Shown here: positions 44,283 to 55,919 of the stretch, piece by piece
Position numbering within the stretch: the first letter of the stretch is position 1
Layout: each line of letters opens with the position of its first letter
From: Nephromyces sp. MM_2019
Taxonomy: Eukaryota > Apicomplexa > Aconoidasida > Nephromycida
Assembly: GCA_015657535.1 (NCBI GenBank)
Contig: JADHZB010001113.1
Location: forward strand, 1-60,081
DNA length: 60,081 nt
Reading direction: 5' to 3'
The notes under the pieces: model-generated
Databases searched by the model: none
Seen by the model: the letters and a program-made list of their open reading frames with translations, nothing else
What the model was told of the DNA's origin: nothing
Translations under genes and position numbers: made by a program

Positions 44283-45844
44283 AGAAAATGAAGCGTTTTT
44301 TATGAGGAAAACGTGGATTTTTGGGGCTTTTTCTACTCAACTTTCGAGTCTGTATGAAACGTCAAAAGTTTTGGACTATTCAAAGCCTTTTTGGGTGGGT
44401 TTGTGGGAATGTGGCGAGTGCTTGGGTTGTGGGAGTGCGATACAGATGATAGCTAGTTGGTATTGATGATACTGTGAATACAGGTGTTAGTAGGTGATGT
44501 GTGTGCACGGGTCTGTGTAGATGCACACATAACAGCTAGCAAGTTGGAATGCTGTTCTATGCTGCTGGAGCGATAAGTGGGATTTAAACGTTAATTCTTC
44601 TTCAAAAGATATAAAGTTGTGCTCAGATACGTCAAAAGAAGAATGTGGGATAACTAGGCAGCAGCAGGGATAGCACACACAATGCATCAAAAGCAAAGGC
44701 ACAACACACACAAACTGCTCCAAAAGCACTAAGCTCAACGAAGCTTGAAAAAATTTCACACTTCGTAGCATCCCGAAATGCACACCAACTTCTGAGCAAT
44801 ATTGGTTTGATGGCGTTTGTAGCGTACTGCCGTAGGCGGAGTTTGTATACTCATACACATGTGTGTGTGTGTGCGATATCGTTGCGTATGGCTAAGCAGT
44901 TGTTTGATGTGTGAATCTATGCGTATGTGTGGAGCACGCGTTTCGCGGCTGTTTTCGTGTGATATCTCTGTCTAGCGATAACTTCAATGCAGTAGCTAAC
45001 AAAGACAAGGAAGTTATCATCAGTCCAAAGCCGTATCCGCATACCAACCCCACAGCGTCTTAAGCACACACAAGAAATTTCAATAGCACAGCAGCCCACC
45101 CACAGGACGATATGATAGTTTCAGCTCAAGCAGTATCTAGTTTCCCTAATATTTCAATAGAAATTTTCCGCCTTCCTGATTGATGAAACTAATAGCCAAC
45201 ACACACACTCACTAGCATCCTATATCTTCGAACAAAAACTCTCTTCTCCAAACGCGAAAACCGTTTTAGTTCAAACAACAAAATGCCCTCCCCGAGCATG
45301 AAGATACGCACACTCGCTGAGGCTTTGCTCTATAAAAAGCCTTAGAAAGAAGGCTGTTAAGTACACTCTTTGGGGAAGCTTGTTTCCTAACAAAGGGATT
45401 CTCCTGTGTAGATAAAGCTTCTGATTGAGTGACATTTGGTCATAGCAATTGGAAATGGTTAGTTTAAAGCCTCAAGGGGAAGTTCATAAAAGCCATATTC
45501 CAGACACTTTTGATAATATGCGAGCAAGGCCTTCAAGCTTTGGATAAAAGAACATCATATCTAGTCAATTATCGCCAGTATACACATAAGTCTTCATAAA
45601 CAGCAGCTTTCCCCATTAAAGTTTGAAAACGGGGGGTGAGATGCCCTTCTTACAACACTCAATGTTTAAGCGTTATTATAGTAAGAGCTGTATGTGTTAG
45701 CACATTTTCGCTCAGGCTTTGCACTTTCCTCTAAACGCGAATGAAAGCTTCGCTGAAAGTATTTCAGCGAAGCTTTCATTCGCGTTTAGGCTACTTTCAA
45801 GCATTATAAAGACTGAAAAGCGCTACGTAATACTATACGATAGA
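44283..45844 (-). other. Unresolved minus-strand exons plus intergenic DNA
   Basis: On the minus strand two exon-like stretches flank a TG-rich (sense) segment: about 44730-44855 (ATG-initiated MSIQTPPTAVRYKRHQ, or the alternative frame TPSNQYCSEVGVHFGM) and about 44530-44660 (FDVSEHNFISFEEELTFKS). A third open stretch at 44920-45065 is of uncertain frame. 45130-45840 holds no gene; it contains the perfect hairpin at 45731-45789 and the 3' flank of the SmG gene. Confidence 0.3.
45731..45789. other. Perfect 28-bp inverted repeat with 3-nt loop
   Basis: The left arm 45731-45758 (starting CTAAACGCGAATGAAAGC) and right arm 45762-45789 are exact reverse complements, separated by GTA. The arms are not simple-sequence DNA. 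The RNA would fold into a 28-bp perfect stem. It lies 56 bases past the SmG stop codon in the direction of SmG transcription, so it could sit in that 3' UTR or be a separate small RNA. It could also be a short inverted-repeat element. Confidence 0.97.
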
Positions 45845-46752
45845 CTAGGTCCTAACAGCATCTAGGCATTCCCAAAAGATTATACTATTACCTCTGATGA
45901 TGACCATGCCAATCTCCTGCTTCGACTGACCCTTGATTTCCAACGTATTATCCAGCACGATGTTCATAAAGCTATCGTGACCCCTCAAAACTCCCACTAC
46001 GTGACGGTTTCCATTGAGAATCACTGTGAGGAAGTTAATAGTAGTTTGAGTTTTTTGCACTAATTACAAAAATTTATTATTTCTCTGAAGAATACGCTTG
46101 AAGACACACACATACATAGACACACCAGGTGTAAAAGAGCATGTATGACTGCGAAACACATCACACACATTGTACTAAAAATTTGAAGCAGAGGAGCAAC
46201 TAAAGTTGCTATTTCTTAAAGCGCGTGTGAAAAAACGCCACCAATCACATGCTTTCACATGAAATTGGCTCAGAACAACAATAAAAAACCTAAGCATTAT
46301 ATCATCCTCTGCCACAATACATGTATAATATGATTAACTAGGGCAAATTCACTTTAAATTTGCAAAAAGATGATGCAAGACTAGACATTCCTCCAATTTT
46401 TGAAAACTAGAGTACATGAGGCCTCCTATAAGCTCCAAAAAGGGAAAATCTCATTTGCTTTTAGTTGCCTCTTTCCTTTAATCTGCTCCTGTAGCTACTC
46501 TTGAATCTGTTCCTAAATCTAATGTTTAATCTGCTCCTATCTCTTCTCCTTCCTCTTTTTTTCCCTCTCCCTCTGGCCGCTTCTTTAATCTTTTCTCCTA
46601 CCTGTCCTTCTTCTTCTTCTTCTAAGTTGCTAGCATATATTGATGTATTTCACACACAAAAAACACATCTTACCATCCAAGCGCTTATCCAGGAACTTCA
46701 AAAGCTCAGCCGCTGGACCGGCCTTTCCTCCCGCCTTGCTCACTTGCTGCAT
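45845..46752 (-). CDS. SNRPG: Small nuclear ribonucleoprotein G (SmG), complete, 2 exons, 85 aa
   Basis: Exon 1 46752-46674 and exon 2 46023-45845 (TAG) join in phase 1 (donor GTAAGA, acceptor CCTCACAG). The N-terminus MQQVSKAGGKAGPAAELLKF leads into DKRLDV, then Sm1 motif LNGNRHVVGVLRGHDSFMN (residues about 29-47) and Sm2 motif IGMVIIRGNSI (about 66-76). The length fits the family (human 76). IRGNSI and LRG.D.FMN are specific to SmG among the seven Sm proteins. It is a ring subunit of U1, U2, U4 and U5 snRNPs in pre-mRNA splicing, which fits the heavy intron load here. The 650-nt intron contains a CA run on the plus strand (46105-46128), so TG in sense. Confidence 0.95.
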
Positions 46753-49700
46753 AGCGGAAAAAAGGGAGGCACACACACACACGCAATCTGGAAGCCTATT
46801 ACATTCAATGCTATCTTCATGCAAAGGGAGCTTTTCTGAAGGAAATGGGTGGGGCCAGAAGCAAAAAGTTAGGACGTGTGCGTGCGTGTGTAGATATCTT
46901 GGGGGTTCACGAGATGTACGAAACAAGAAGTGGGCATTAACAACTATGAAGCTGCTTATTGAAGCATCATCGAGAGTTTGTTGGTGTTTTCAAAACGGAT
47001 TGTATGAGGATGAAGTAGAGGTGTCGGCGGAACTTCGCGAAACGTAGAGTACTCAGCCGTGGCTTTGGTAATCTTGAAGTCAGGGTCGTCGCTACACGGG
47101 GCTAAGTACTATAGTAAACTGCCAAAAAGGCAAACTAGGCTACAATGGTTGTGTGTTAGTGAATAGTTTTTGCTTAGTAGTAGGCTTTTTCCTAGGTAAA
47201 AGTGTGTTTAACACGTATATGATGATGACTTAGCACACATTATCTGATGTACAGCATGAGTTTTTATTGCAATAATTTTTTCTCAAAGTCCACAGTGTTC
47301 AATGCTTTGTTTTTAATTTCTCTTGACTGCTTTGTGAAAGCGAGCACACAATTTACAAGTGTTTAACAATCTAAATAGGATTCAAAGCCTTTTTTCTTCC
47401 CTACTGAAATAAGTGCTCCTTTGCCTCATAAAAACTCCATCACCCAGTAGCAAAATAAAAAGGATAAAGCAAAGTGGTAATTGCAAGAAACTCATCGCAG
47501 TTATACGTTTAACAAACACACATCTCTAAAGGATAAGGAAGAAAGCTGGAGTTCTTACGATTCGCTCATTTCGGGGGAATAGTATACCAGCTTAGAGGAG
47601 ATGTGCCAGTACCAGGTTGAGTGCACATCATACGAAAACTCAAGAGAATAACATGTGTGTGTGTTTAGACGATTTATTTGGCTTGTACTATCGTTAATCA
47701 TGTATGCATGCGATGCCGCCAACGCAGCAAAATAAAATCAGCTCTGCATGGTCTATGATGCCCTATACATGTACATACCCGTGGTGGTGGTGACCAAAAT
47801 TATTATTACTAAATAGGTTGTATTCATATATTTGCAGATGCTTGCTTTGTATGTAAATCGCATATTACAACATTCCATGTGGTTTCAACTCCGAGCAAAA
47901 CTCAAGGCACGAGATGGTGCATGGATTCAGGAGCTGCTAGTTTGGAGCTATTTCTTTGGAGCTTCTAGTTTGAAGTTGCGGAATTGGAGCTGCTGTTCTG
48001 GAGCTATTATTTTGCAGTTGCTATTGACGAAAAGCAAAATGATGATTGCTTACCTCTAATTAAGGAAGCTTTAGCCCAATTACGAAAAATTCAAAGAAAT
48101 AAGATTAAACTCAAATATACCTCCTTAGAAGTACGGACTCCTGTCGTTGAATATACACACGCAACCCTACGTATACTTGCTGCTTCTTCTAGTGTGATAA
48201 CCAGTTATCAAAGGAAGTACCAATTACCAAACTGCGCTCTGCCATAAACCGAGACTATGCAATCTGGTCACATTTTCCTTTTCTATCAACATTCCATATT
48301 AGCAACAACTAACATACATGCAGTTTCTAGTTCTCTTTCAGGTGCGAATTCTTCGAGACTGTATTTTCTGGAAAGAGAAGTATGACCAGTGTAGTGCTTC
48401 TGAATAATGTGTGCGTGAGGGACAACACGAGAAATTATTAACGAAAAGCAAATATTTGCGCCAATCTTTTCCTTAGGTAAATTTTCATTTTGTTTGACCA
48501 AAAATGTCGGAAGCAATATTTATGCCACGTAAATTGGTGCGCTTAAAACGTTAGGATCATCCTAGGGTTTCCTGTATATAGCAAATTAGCTATTTGCCTG
48601 GATATGTAGAAATATGTTTGATTGCTAAAAATCGGTAAAATAAAGTAAAATTCAAGGGCATACTTTTATATAAATGAGGAAATTTACAAAAATAGTGAGC
48701 ATGAAAGTAGTGTACATACACTCCTTGCGGTTGTAAGTTTCATCATTGAGAGAGATATTTTAGGGATGACTTGTGTTTTCCCATTCATTTGACGGCTAAT
48801 TAAATGTATTAATGAATAACTCAATGTCAGAAATAATATGAAGGCAGAATTTACATTTTTACACTTCAAGATGAATTAATCCTATTGGTTACAAAGCTGA
48901 ACAGGCTAAGTACTTATCATTTAGGCACGAATTCTATATGGATAAAGTTGGGTTATTAAGTGTAGGGGGTATCCATGCGTATATAATACCCATTTATTAC
49001 TTTCGAGTCCCTGCAAAAAGAACATTTTTTTCTTATATTTTCATGAATGTAAACATGAAAGAAACTGCTTTCTTGTAAGAAAACCAAGGTACTGCCGGTG
49101 AATTAGGCGCCTCGAAAGTTCCCTAGTTGGTTTTTGTCTTTGGAGCAATCATTGCTCAATGCATTTTATTGCTGATATGGATAGTTTTTGGATCTTCCTC
49201 GGTATTGTCACAAGCTCCTAAGAAAATTCGCACCACGCGGAGTTTTGTTTCTTTAAGATGGTAATAGCCAGAGGTGGACTAGGAATGATTTTTTTCGAGC
49301 GTAGAATATAGTCGCCAATCTTTTGTAGGTAGCGAGAGTATATTTTTTTGCAGCTCAAAGTTTGAAACTTTGTACCTTCGAAAGCAATTGCAACGCTTTA
49401 CCCCAACGCCTTGTAGATATCCCCGTTAAAAGGCATATTCATTTATTGAAGTAATTTCGCTAGCATTCGGGATTTTACACAAGTGCAATTTGCCCTTATT
49501 AAAGAAACAAGCAGGAAAGTGTAGATTTGCATGAAACCCGGAAGTTGATTCAATTTACTACTTTTGTAAGGTAATTGTTGTATTAGCGGGGATAGCACTA
49601 ACATTTGGTTGCTATGAGGCGCACTATATCAATGAGGTACAATGATTTTAATGGTAAAGTCAAGTTAAATTTGAGATTTCTCTACATGTTTGTTTTTGTT

Positions 49701-49860
49701 GTACGCTATCCTCGATAAAAGGTATACAGACTAGCAGTTTACAGAATCTAGCGCCACTAAATATTGTTTTTTTCATCTTTGTATACTTTTTTACGCGTGT
49801 TTCGTTATCAATTCTTATATTTTACTAGTTACAAGCTCTTTTAGTGCAGCGAAAGTATAC
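46753..49860. other. TG-poor region with short exon-like segments on both strands
   Basis: The plus-strand stretch 48012-48138 after a TTTTGCAG acceptor encodes AIDEKQNDDCLPLIKEALAQ and more Lys-rich sequence, and looks coding. It is preceded by short direct repeats of TGGAGCTGCT at 47930-48010. On the minus strand 48286-48520 ends a likely gene (containing NENLPKEKIGANICFSLIIS and EEFAPERELETACM, TGA at 48286). A second minus segment at about 48725-48860 is open. A palindrome GTGTACATACAC is at 48710-48721. 48900-49850 has no clear gene. Confidence 0.35.
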
Positions 49861-50144
49861 CTTCCCACGGTTTTCTATCAAGTCAAGAATCCTGAGCATT
49901 GCCCCAAAAATTGGAGAAAAAACCTCTTGAAAGGATATAGTTTGTGCTCTCGCAGCTGCCATCGCCTTACTTTTTTTGCTTACTCAACAATCCAACAGTT
50001 GGTATATATCCGCATGCGTGGTCGCATCAGAATTTCGTCCTGGAGCGCTTCTTTCAGTTTTACCAAATCCTCAGAAACCGCAGCTGCATATAGCTCCAAT
50101 CGCTCTGCTGTTGTAGTAGCAAAGCCATCGAGATGACACAAGCT
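49861..50144 (-). CDS. Internal exons of a minus-strand gene, unknown function
   Basis: Two exons join in phase 0: 50144-49989 (acceptor ATTGAAG, donor GTTGAG) and 49923-49861 (acceptor TTCAAGAG, donor GTATAC). They encode SLCHLDGFATTTAERLELYA, a charged helix-rich segment (EDLVKLKEALQDEILMRP), then FSPIFGAMLRILDLIENRGK. The coding character is good (Glu/Leu/Lys heptad-like spacing, so a coiled coil is possible). The start and end of the gene are not found. A candidate upstream exon ends at a GTAATA donor near 50234. Confidence 0.5.
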
Positions 50145-51021
50145 CTTCAATTCCGGGGTAATAAAGCGTTTTTTGCGTTTTTAGTTGCCTTGGCAGTGTC
50201 GTTACCAATGTCGACTGTCGATGGAATATTACCCAAGGCGCTGGAACTCTACAAGGTACTTTGGCAGAGATTGTGATAACTTCAGATGCAAATTTTTTTT
50301 TTTTTTAGTTTCTGATTTTAGTTTTTTAACTGTCGTGAAAGTATAATTAGTGCTTCTATTACGATCAAAATGCACATACCAGCAACTCAAAGCACATTCG
50401 ACTTTTTAGCAGCTGAAGCAAGCTTAGCAGCTAAACTGTTTTTCTCCTAGTATGGTATTACGCATAAACAAAAGGGGTAAACTATAATGGTATTCCGCAT
50501 GAAAAGGAGTGCTAACCTTGGTTTCCAGGTGTAACATAAACCGCATAAAAAATCTCTTGAAAAATATGTATGAATCACACCATATGCTTTCCCACATTAG
50601 CTAAAATCTAATTTTTGCTTTCAGCCAATGAATCCGGATAGCGTAACAATTCTGCCTGACGATTTTGACGAGAAGCCGGCACCGAGAGGTACTCTAAAAT
50701 TACGGGACGTAGATTGCGCGACTGAGCATTCATGTGCTTTTGATACTGTGAGAGCAACTTCCTTACATTGAGTTTGCCACGCGCTACGAAGTAAATGCTC
50801 ATATTTTACAATCTAACACGCCAATTAGATTCCAACTGAATACAATCACAAGCAGTAACTCGTGGTATATATGTGTATATCACAGTTTGATCGGCAGAGC
50901 TTGCTTTCTTATGTTTGAAAGGCTCTTCTGTAAGACAAAGACAGCTCTATTCTGTGATCATAGCAAAATCAGTATCCCATATCAAAGTAGCTTTATAACG
51001 TAATAGCAATTAAAGCGTATA
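50145..51021. other. Region between two exon clusters
   Basis: It contains a complete small minus-strand frame (listed separately at 50608-50802) and AT-rich DNA. Between 50810 and 51021 I see no gene. The plus-strand gene at 51022 starts at the right edge. Confidence 0.4.
50608..50802 (-). CDS. Possible 64-aa basic protein or first exon
   Basis: ATG at 50802 to TAG at 50608 without an intron. The protein starts MSIYFVARGKLNVRKLLSQY and has basic, Gln/Asn/Arg-rich composition (YQKHMNAQSRNLRP, SVPASRQNRQAE). The codon and residue usage look coding, and the size fits small ribosomal or mitochondrial proteins, but no family is recognised. It might instead be a first exon, since the minus-strand exons at 50144 and below lie downstream. 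Confidence 0.45.
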   Translation of the reverse strand: MSIYFVARGKLNVRKLLSQYQKHMNAQSRNLRPVILEYLSVPASRQNRQAELLRYPDSLAESKN

Positions 51022-51918
51022 ATGCTCAATGCGAGCCTAGATTCCAAAAATGAAAAGAGCTTGATCATCCTCTGGGAAGCGATTTGTAAATGCTAACCTC
51101 ATAGTAGGAAAAAACCAAGGTATCAAATTTCGCAGTTCCCGTACCTAAGGATTTGGCGGAGGAGAGTAAGAAAATGGGGCAAGCGGAAACCCGCAATAAA
51201 CCAAAGTTGGCAAAAAAGGAGAAAGAAGACCCTGAAGTGACAACTTTCGAAGTTAGTGCCCTACTGTATCAATTTTTTACTCTTCTCACGATTCATGCAA
51301 GCTTTGTGTGCAACTAACCACCGCGCGAGACCCCAGCCTTAAAGATTGAAATAGGCATGCCATCTATGCTTTCATAATGAACTTTCCGCATGTGATTAAG
51401 ACATTTTATTATTAGTAGTAGCGAAACTGAAAGCCATTCCTTCTTAAATATATGCTGTCCAATTGTAATACATGATCGATCTTTTTCAGACACTGCTTCT
51501 AGAACTTCAAGATACAGAAGATGCACAGTACATCAAGGCTAATATCGTGCAGGTAAGCGACAACGCAATCCTTTAATTTTGCTCCGATTATCATGAAATG
51601 TGAAGGTTTGTTTTTAACTGCACATAGAAAGCGCAGCCATGTGGCTATGACGCTTTTCTGCCCAAAATTATTTTTGTACGTAGTGTAAAGGAGTAGTTAC
51701 AGAGAGGGATAGCAGCTGAAAAACGGGAATACATAAGGTTTCTCAAATGCGGTAAAAGGTTGATTAATTTCCTAGCGAATGGTGTGAACTGCATACTATA
51801 AGTATTAAAGTTGCGCGAAAGAGTACCTCCTAACATAATGCCAACCGCAAAAAAAATTCAGCTTCAAGCTTTATTACAAGACATGACGCTGGTCGTATCA
51901 TTCGAAGTTCCCTATTAA
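51022..51918 (+). CDS. 99-aa charged protein, unknown function (4 exons, complete)
   Basis: Exons 51022-51085, 51136-51251, 51490-51552 and 51862-51918 (TAA); all phases agree and splice sites are good (GTAAAT/TTTCGCAG, GTTAGT/TTTTTCAG, GTAAGC/AATTCAG). The protein starts MLNASLDSKNEKSLIILWEA, has a very basic/acidic central stretch (RNKPKLAKKEKEDPEVTTFE), then an amphipathic helix (TLLLELQDTEDAQYIKANIVQLQALLQD) and ends VVSFEVPY. Leu/Ile spacing in the C-terminal half suggests a coiled coil or helix-hairpin. Introns here are short (50, 238, 309 nt) and lack TG repeats. No family is recognised. Confidence 0.65.
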
Positions 51919-54577
51919 GGTGCGTCCACTTGAGCTTCTTGTAATATGTGAATTGCTTATGTTGACTGCTACAAACAGGATTGCGGAAACTGAACAGCCT
52001 TAGAATACCGCTTGTATCCTGACTAACTAAACTGCCAAGCTACAAAAAATTCAATGTTGGCATGCCATAATTCATTCCTCACTTTACAGACTGAAAACAT
52101 TTAACTTCATTGAGCAAGAAGACGCCAGCAAGCGGATAATGAAGATATCGTGTAACCCGCGGAAAAAGACACCTCCTGTGACTTTTCCCTTGCAAGATGC
52201 CCCATTCCTAGCGATGGGCACCCGCCTACGATGGGCGAGTGGGCTATGTAGAGCTAAGAATACGTTTGGCCTTCGAACTCGATTTAACGACACGAGATCA
52301 CAAAGCTCTCAAAACATAATGCATGCAGTACTTATTATTCTTCGAATGCACATTGTAATAGCCAATACACCAAGCCAGGTTTTATCGTGGAAACCAGTAG
52401 ACATTAGCAGATCTTCAGTGTATATTATACACTCCAAGAACCACTAGATTATCCTACAAAACCCAACAACCCAGGTGTTATAACTGCTATTATCAACGTA
52501 TATAGGCTCCAATAACATCAAATAATTTTAACAACACATCGAGCAAAGAGGCAGAACTTAGAAGGGTGCAAGCAAAACACTATGTATACGACAAAATGGA
52601 TACTTATTGCGTCATTTTCACCAGTTCAACATTTGAAAGTTGTTGAAGAAGGGAAACCTATTTTCTGTAGAAAAATTCCCAGCCAAGATCTAATCACTGG
52701 TAATCACTTTGTAGCGGGAAGCTTTAGAAATTTTGCTGAGCGTTGCTCGCTTGCATCACAGCAGGAGAGCGAAAACTCCACAGAATATCCATAACGCGTT
52801 TCATACGGGCGAAGACCCATATTTGGGACACAACTACATTTTAGTACACAATATCTAGAATAACAAACCAAGCTCTTCACTTTATTATTTCACAATGTTT
52901 AATCTAAAAGCTAGCACTTATTGGGAAGGGCATCATAATATCTTAACAACTTTCGCCATCCTTTTTGTGCTTCCTTCAAGCATAGCATACTGCTTCCTAC
53001 ACTAAAGAATAAAGGCAAATTTTCGCTTTGCTAAAACTAAAGCTCCTTCTCACTGGTCTACCAAGCTGCCTAGCATTCCTAAAGGAGCTGAAAGCAACTA
53101 TCATAGAAAGGCATCTTAACAAAGACGGCCAGCGGAACGAAGATACTCCACCTAAGCCAAAATAACACACAAAGAAGGAAATTATAAGCAATTCTAAAAC
53201 TCGCGGTTTTGGTAGCGAGACTTTATACTTTTGATTTATAATAGAAAGATATTATGTTTTATTCGTTTCACAGCCAATTTTAAAAATACCGCAAAGTTAT
53301 ATCGCAATAGACGCAGGGGGAAATTCCAGGTATTCAAGTCATAAAGTAGGTACCCGGGTAAAGTTAAATGGTAAGAACAGGAGAGGCAAAAAAAAGGACT
53401 AAATTCGCATACAAGAAAAAAATGGAAACTGCCCAAAAACCAGGTAAAAACATATGCAAGACAGATGCTGAACAAGTCCAAAGTATGTGTTATTTTTGTG
53501 CCGAAAAATCAAGCCCTTAAGCTATATAATTCAAGCACAATTTTTTCGCAGAAAGAAACCTTTTAAACTGAATATACCACTTTTAAAAAAATTGGATCCT
53601 ATTCAACCCACTAAACTGGAACTACTGCAGAAAATCAATCTACAGCTAAAAAAAAAGGTAGTCAAGCCATAGTAGGCTGTGTGAAAAGCTCTACACACGC
53701 ATTTGTCTTCTTCAATGCTTCAGTAGTCACTGAAGCGCCGCAAAATGAACAAGTTGGAAGAACAGCGTTAACTTTTACATCAGCAATAAGCTTTTCCCAG
53801 ACAAAATCGGCTTTACTGCTTTGTGTCTAAATGAGAAAAGAAAGCACCACTCCAAAAAGAGCTGTATAAGCAACACGCTTGTATGTAAGAGTGGAGCTAA
53901 AAAGGGTAAGGAAATTTTGCTAAACCAAACGTGAGTAAATAGGGCTAAAGCTTAGTAGTGAATAGCACAACGCATTACAAACAAATTACACACACAAATC
54001 TTCACAAGAAAGAAAAATCAAGAAGATTAACAAACGCTTAGATATTGATCGAGTGAAACTATTATTAATTGCATCCATAGATCAGCTAATTATATGCTAA
54101 CACATTGTGGCATTGGGATCGCATATCGGAGGCAAAACAACAGACTCAAAAACAAGCATTTGACACACTCACAAGGGTCATCAATGCAGGGTACATTATC
54201 CTCCTGCACTATGCAAACAAAAAGCACAAAGTGGGTGGAGTCTCCTACTTCTCAATAAAAAATTGATATCTATTTTAGATATAGGAAAAAGGCAGCAAAA
54301 AAAAAAAATTTGAAGGCTAAAAATGCTTGTGTTGTCTGTGAGTTCTCACTAATATCCTCATAAAATTTCCTTATACAAAAGTATGTTAAAAATGTAGCAG
54401 ATGAGGTTTTCAAATCAAGGCTGGGCTGCAGGAAAATTTAGCATAAAGTGCATCTTTCTTTCCATTTTAATGCTTCATTTGCATTTATTTACCACTTTTT
54501 GCTATAAAAACTAGCTTCGCTTAACCCAATAATATATCCCCTAAATTAAGGAGCAAAGCGCGTACCTTATGAGGCCT
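51919..54577. other. Further exon-like segments, mainly plus strand
   Basis: 52090-52447 (acceptor TTTACAG, TAG end) encodes KTFNFIEQEDASKRIMK then a basic segment (MGTRLRWASGLCRAKNTFGL). 52582-52794 is an ATG-to-TAA frame of 70 codons (starting MYTTKWILIASFSPVQHLKV). 53552-53672 after TTTTTTCGCAG encodes a Lys/Leu-rich C-terminus (KKPFKLNIPLLKKLDPIQP) of a basic protein. A frame just upstream (53380-53470, KKWKLPKNQVKTYARQ) is open but does not connect in phase. 52800-53370 and 53690-54570 show no clear gene. Confidence 0.4.
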
Positions 54578-54799
54578 TCAGTCCTTGTTGCCTTTAGATG
54601 AATCGTTAAATCCCAGAGAAGAGAGTGCGCCTGGTAACAACCAAAGAACCGTAAAATACACGGTGAAAAATTGCAACTTCTTCTTCATCTCCTTCCAAAG
54701 ATAATCAGTGTCCATACTACCGGGAGGAAACATTTTCGGCAAAAAATCTGGTGATTTCTTAAAAAACAAAAGTTTCGCCTTTTCAGGATGACGCAAGAT
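54578..54799 (-). CDS. C-terminal exon of a single-pass membrane protein
   Basis: After a GGCTGCAG acceptor the minus-strand exon encodes 73 residues to a TGA: ILRHPEKAKLLFFKKSPDFL, then FPPGSMDTDYLWKEMKKKLQ, one transmembrane segment (FFTVYFTVLWLLPGALSSLGF) and a short polar tail. It starts in phase 0. The basic stretch before the membrane segment suggests the N-terminal side faces the cytosol or mitochondrial matrix. The upstream exons lie above 54805 and were not identified. A candidate at about 54847-54890 (MPASYFFFFACFSL) does not match in phase. Confidence 0.6.
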   Translation of the reverse strand: MLRHPEKAKLLFFKKSPDFLPKMFPPGSMDTDYLWKEMKKKLQFFTVYFTVLWLLPGALSSLGFNDSSKGNKD

Positions 54800-55606
54800 C
54801 TGCAGCCACAACAAAATTCAGTACAAGTTAGTTCACACAAATACATACACAATGAAAAACAGGCAAAGAAAAAAAAGTAGGAAGCAGGCATGAAGCAACC
54901 AAAAAGTTTAAGTTCCTAAGTAGTGAGGTCACAACTAAATGATGAAGCAGGAGATTCAATGTTGCGGCTGGCAAAATACTAGGAAAACCTTCTCTTCTTG
55001 AGGTAAACGCTCCTCACAATTAAATTATATGATAGCTGCTTATCCCCTAGCTTCTCAATTAAGTACCTTAAACAACCGGTTAACTCATGGCAAACTACAT
55101 GAGGAGTACCTGCATATATGCTGTGTGTCTATAAAATGGCTAAATAAATAATCCTAAAGAGTTTCAGATGAATGATAAATTGCTGCACATATACGTTAAA
55201 CATCCATCCTCACTGGCCTCAACAAAAGTTTATCACAAGGTATTATAGAGACCCCAACAGCAAACGATACTTCAAGGCTTTCTCAACAAGCACACAGATC
55301 CTTCTTCTATGCAGAAAAAATGAGATGGGACGCATCAGATGAAGTAATACACACAAAAAATATAGGAGCATTTCTTCAAGAAGCAGAAAAGGAAAGATCA
55401 GGTGTGATCTCCACTGTTAACTTGAGAAGTGGCTGCATAACCAATGGTGGGGGGAAGTCTCATATGAAAATAAGGCGCGCATATTAAGGAGAACAGGAAG
55501 GCATGAAGGAATGTAAGGGAAAACTCGAAAAAAACCACAAAAGGAGCTCGAGCAATCTCCGAAACAATTACTAGGGTAAGAAAAGTAAATTCGAGGTTGG
55601 ATACAC
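54800..55606. other. No resolved gene
   Basis: AT-rich DNA upstream, in minus sense, of the membrane-protein exon. Its 5' exons should be here or beyond. The run 55440-55606 has short open stretches on the minus strand. No motif or repeat stands out. Confidence 0.4.
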
Positions 55607-55919
55607 TCAGAAGAGGAGGGAGGTAACGATTACTACAGATTTTACATGATCACCATAGGGTGAAGATACGAGACAAACAGGAAACTTGGGATGAAATATG
55701 AGAGTTTGAAAGTACAGAGCTGCAGTGTGGAAGTAGAGAGCTCCACAATGAGGAAGCATTGTCCCACCATGAGGAAGCATAGCCAAAATACGTCCAACTA
55801 GATGCAACAAATCTAAGAGTGCGTGTGCAGTGCGTACGTCAACAAATACTATCGAGCGATGGGGAGGCGAAGAAAAAGGATGTTTTTCTTCGCACCCACA
55901 GTAATCTTTCAAGTCGCTA
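55607..55919 (-). CDS. C-terminal exon, possibly of a helicase-like protein
   Basis: A minus-strand frame runs from a CACATTAG acceptor (exon start 55919) to a TGA near 55607: DLKDYCGCEEKHPF, then RSIVFVDVRTAHALLDLLHLVGR, then His/Leu-rich repeats (LPHGGTMLPHCGALYFHTAA). The string RSIVFVDVRTAHALLDLL resembles the start of helicase C-terminal domains of DEAD/Dicer-type helicases (I(I/V)F(V)...TA..L...L), but one motif is weak evidence. The later segment contains a degenerate 24-27 base duplication in the DNA (55700-55790). Confidence 0.4.
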
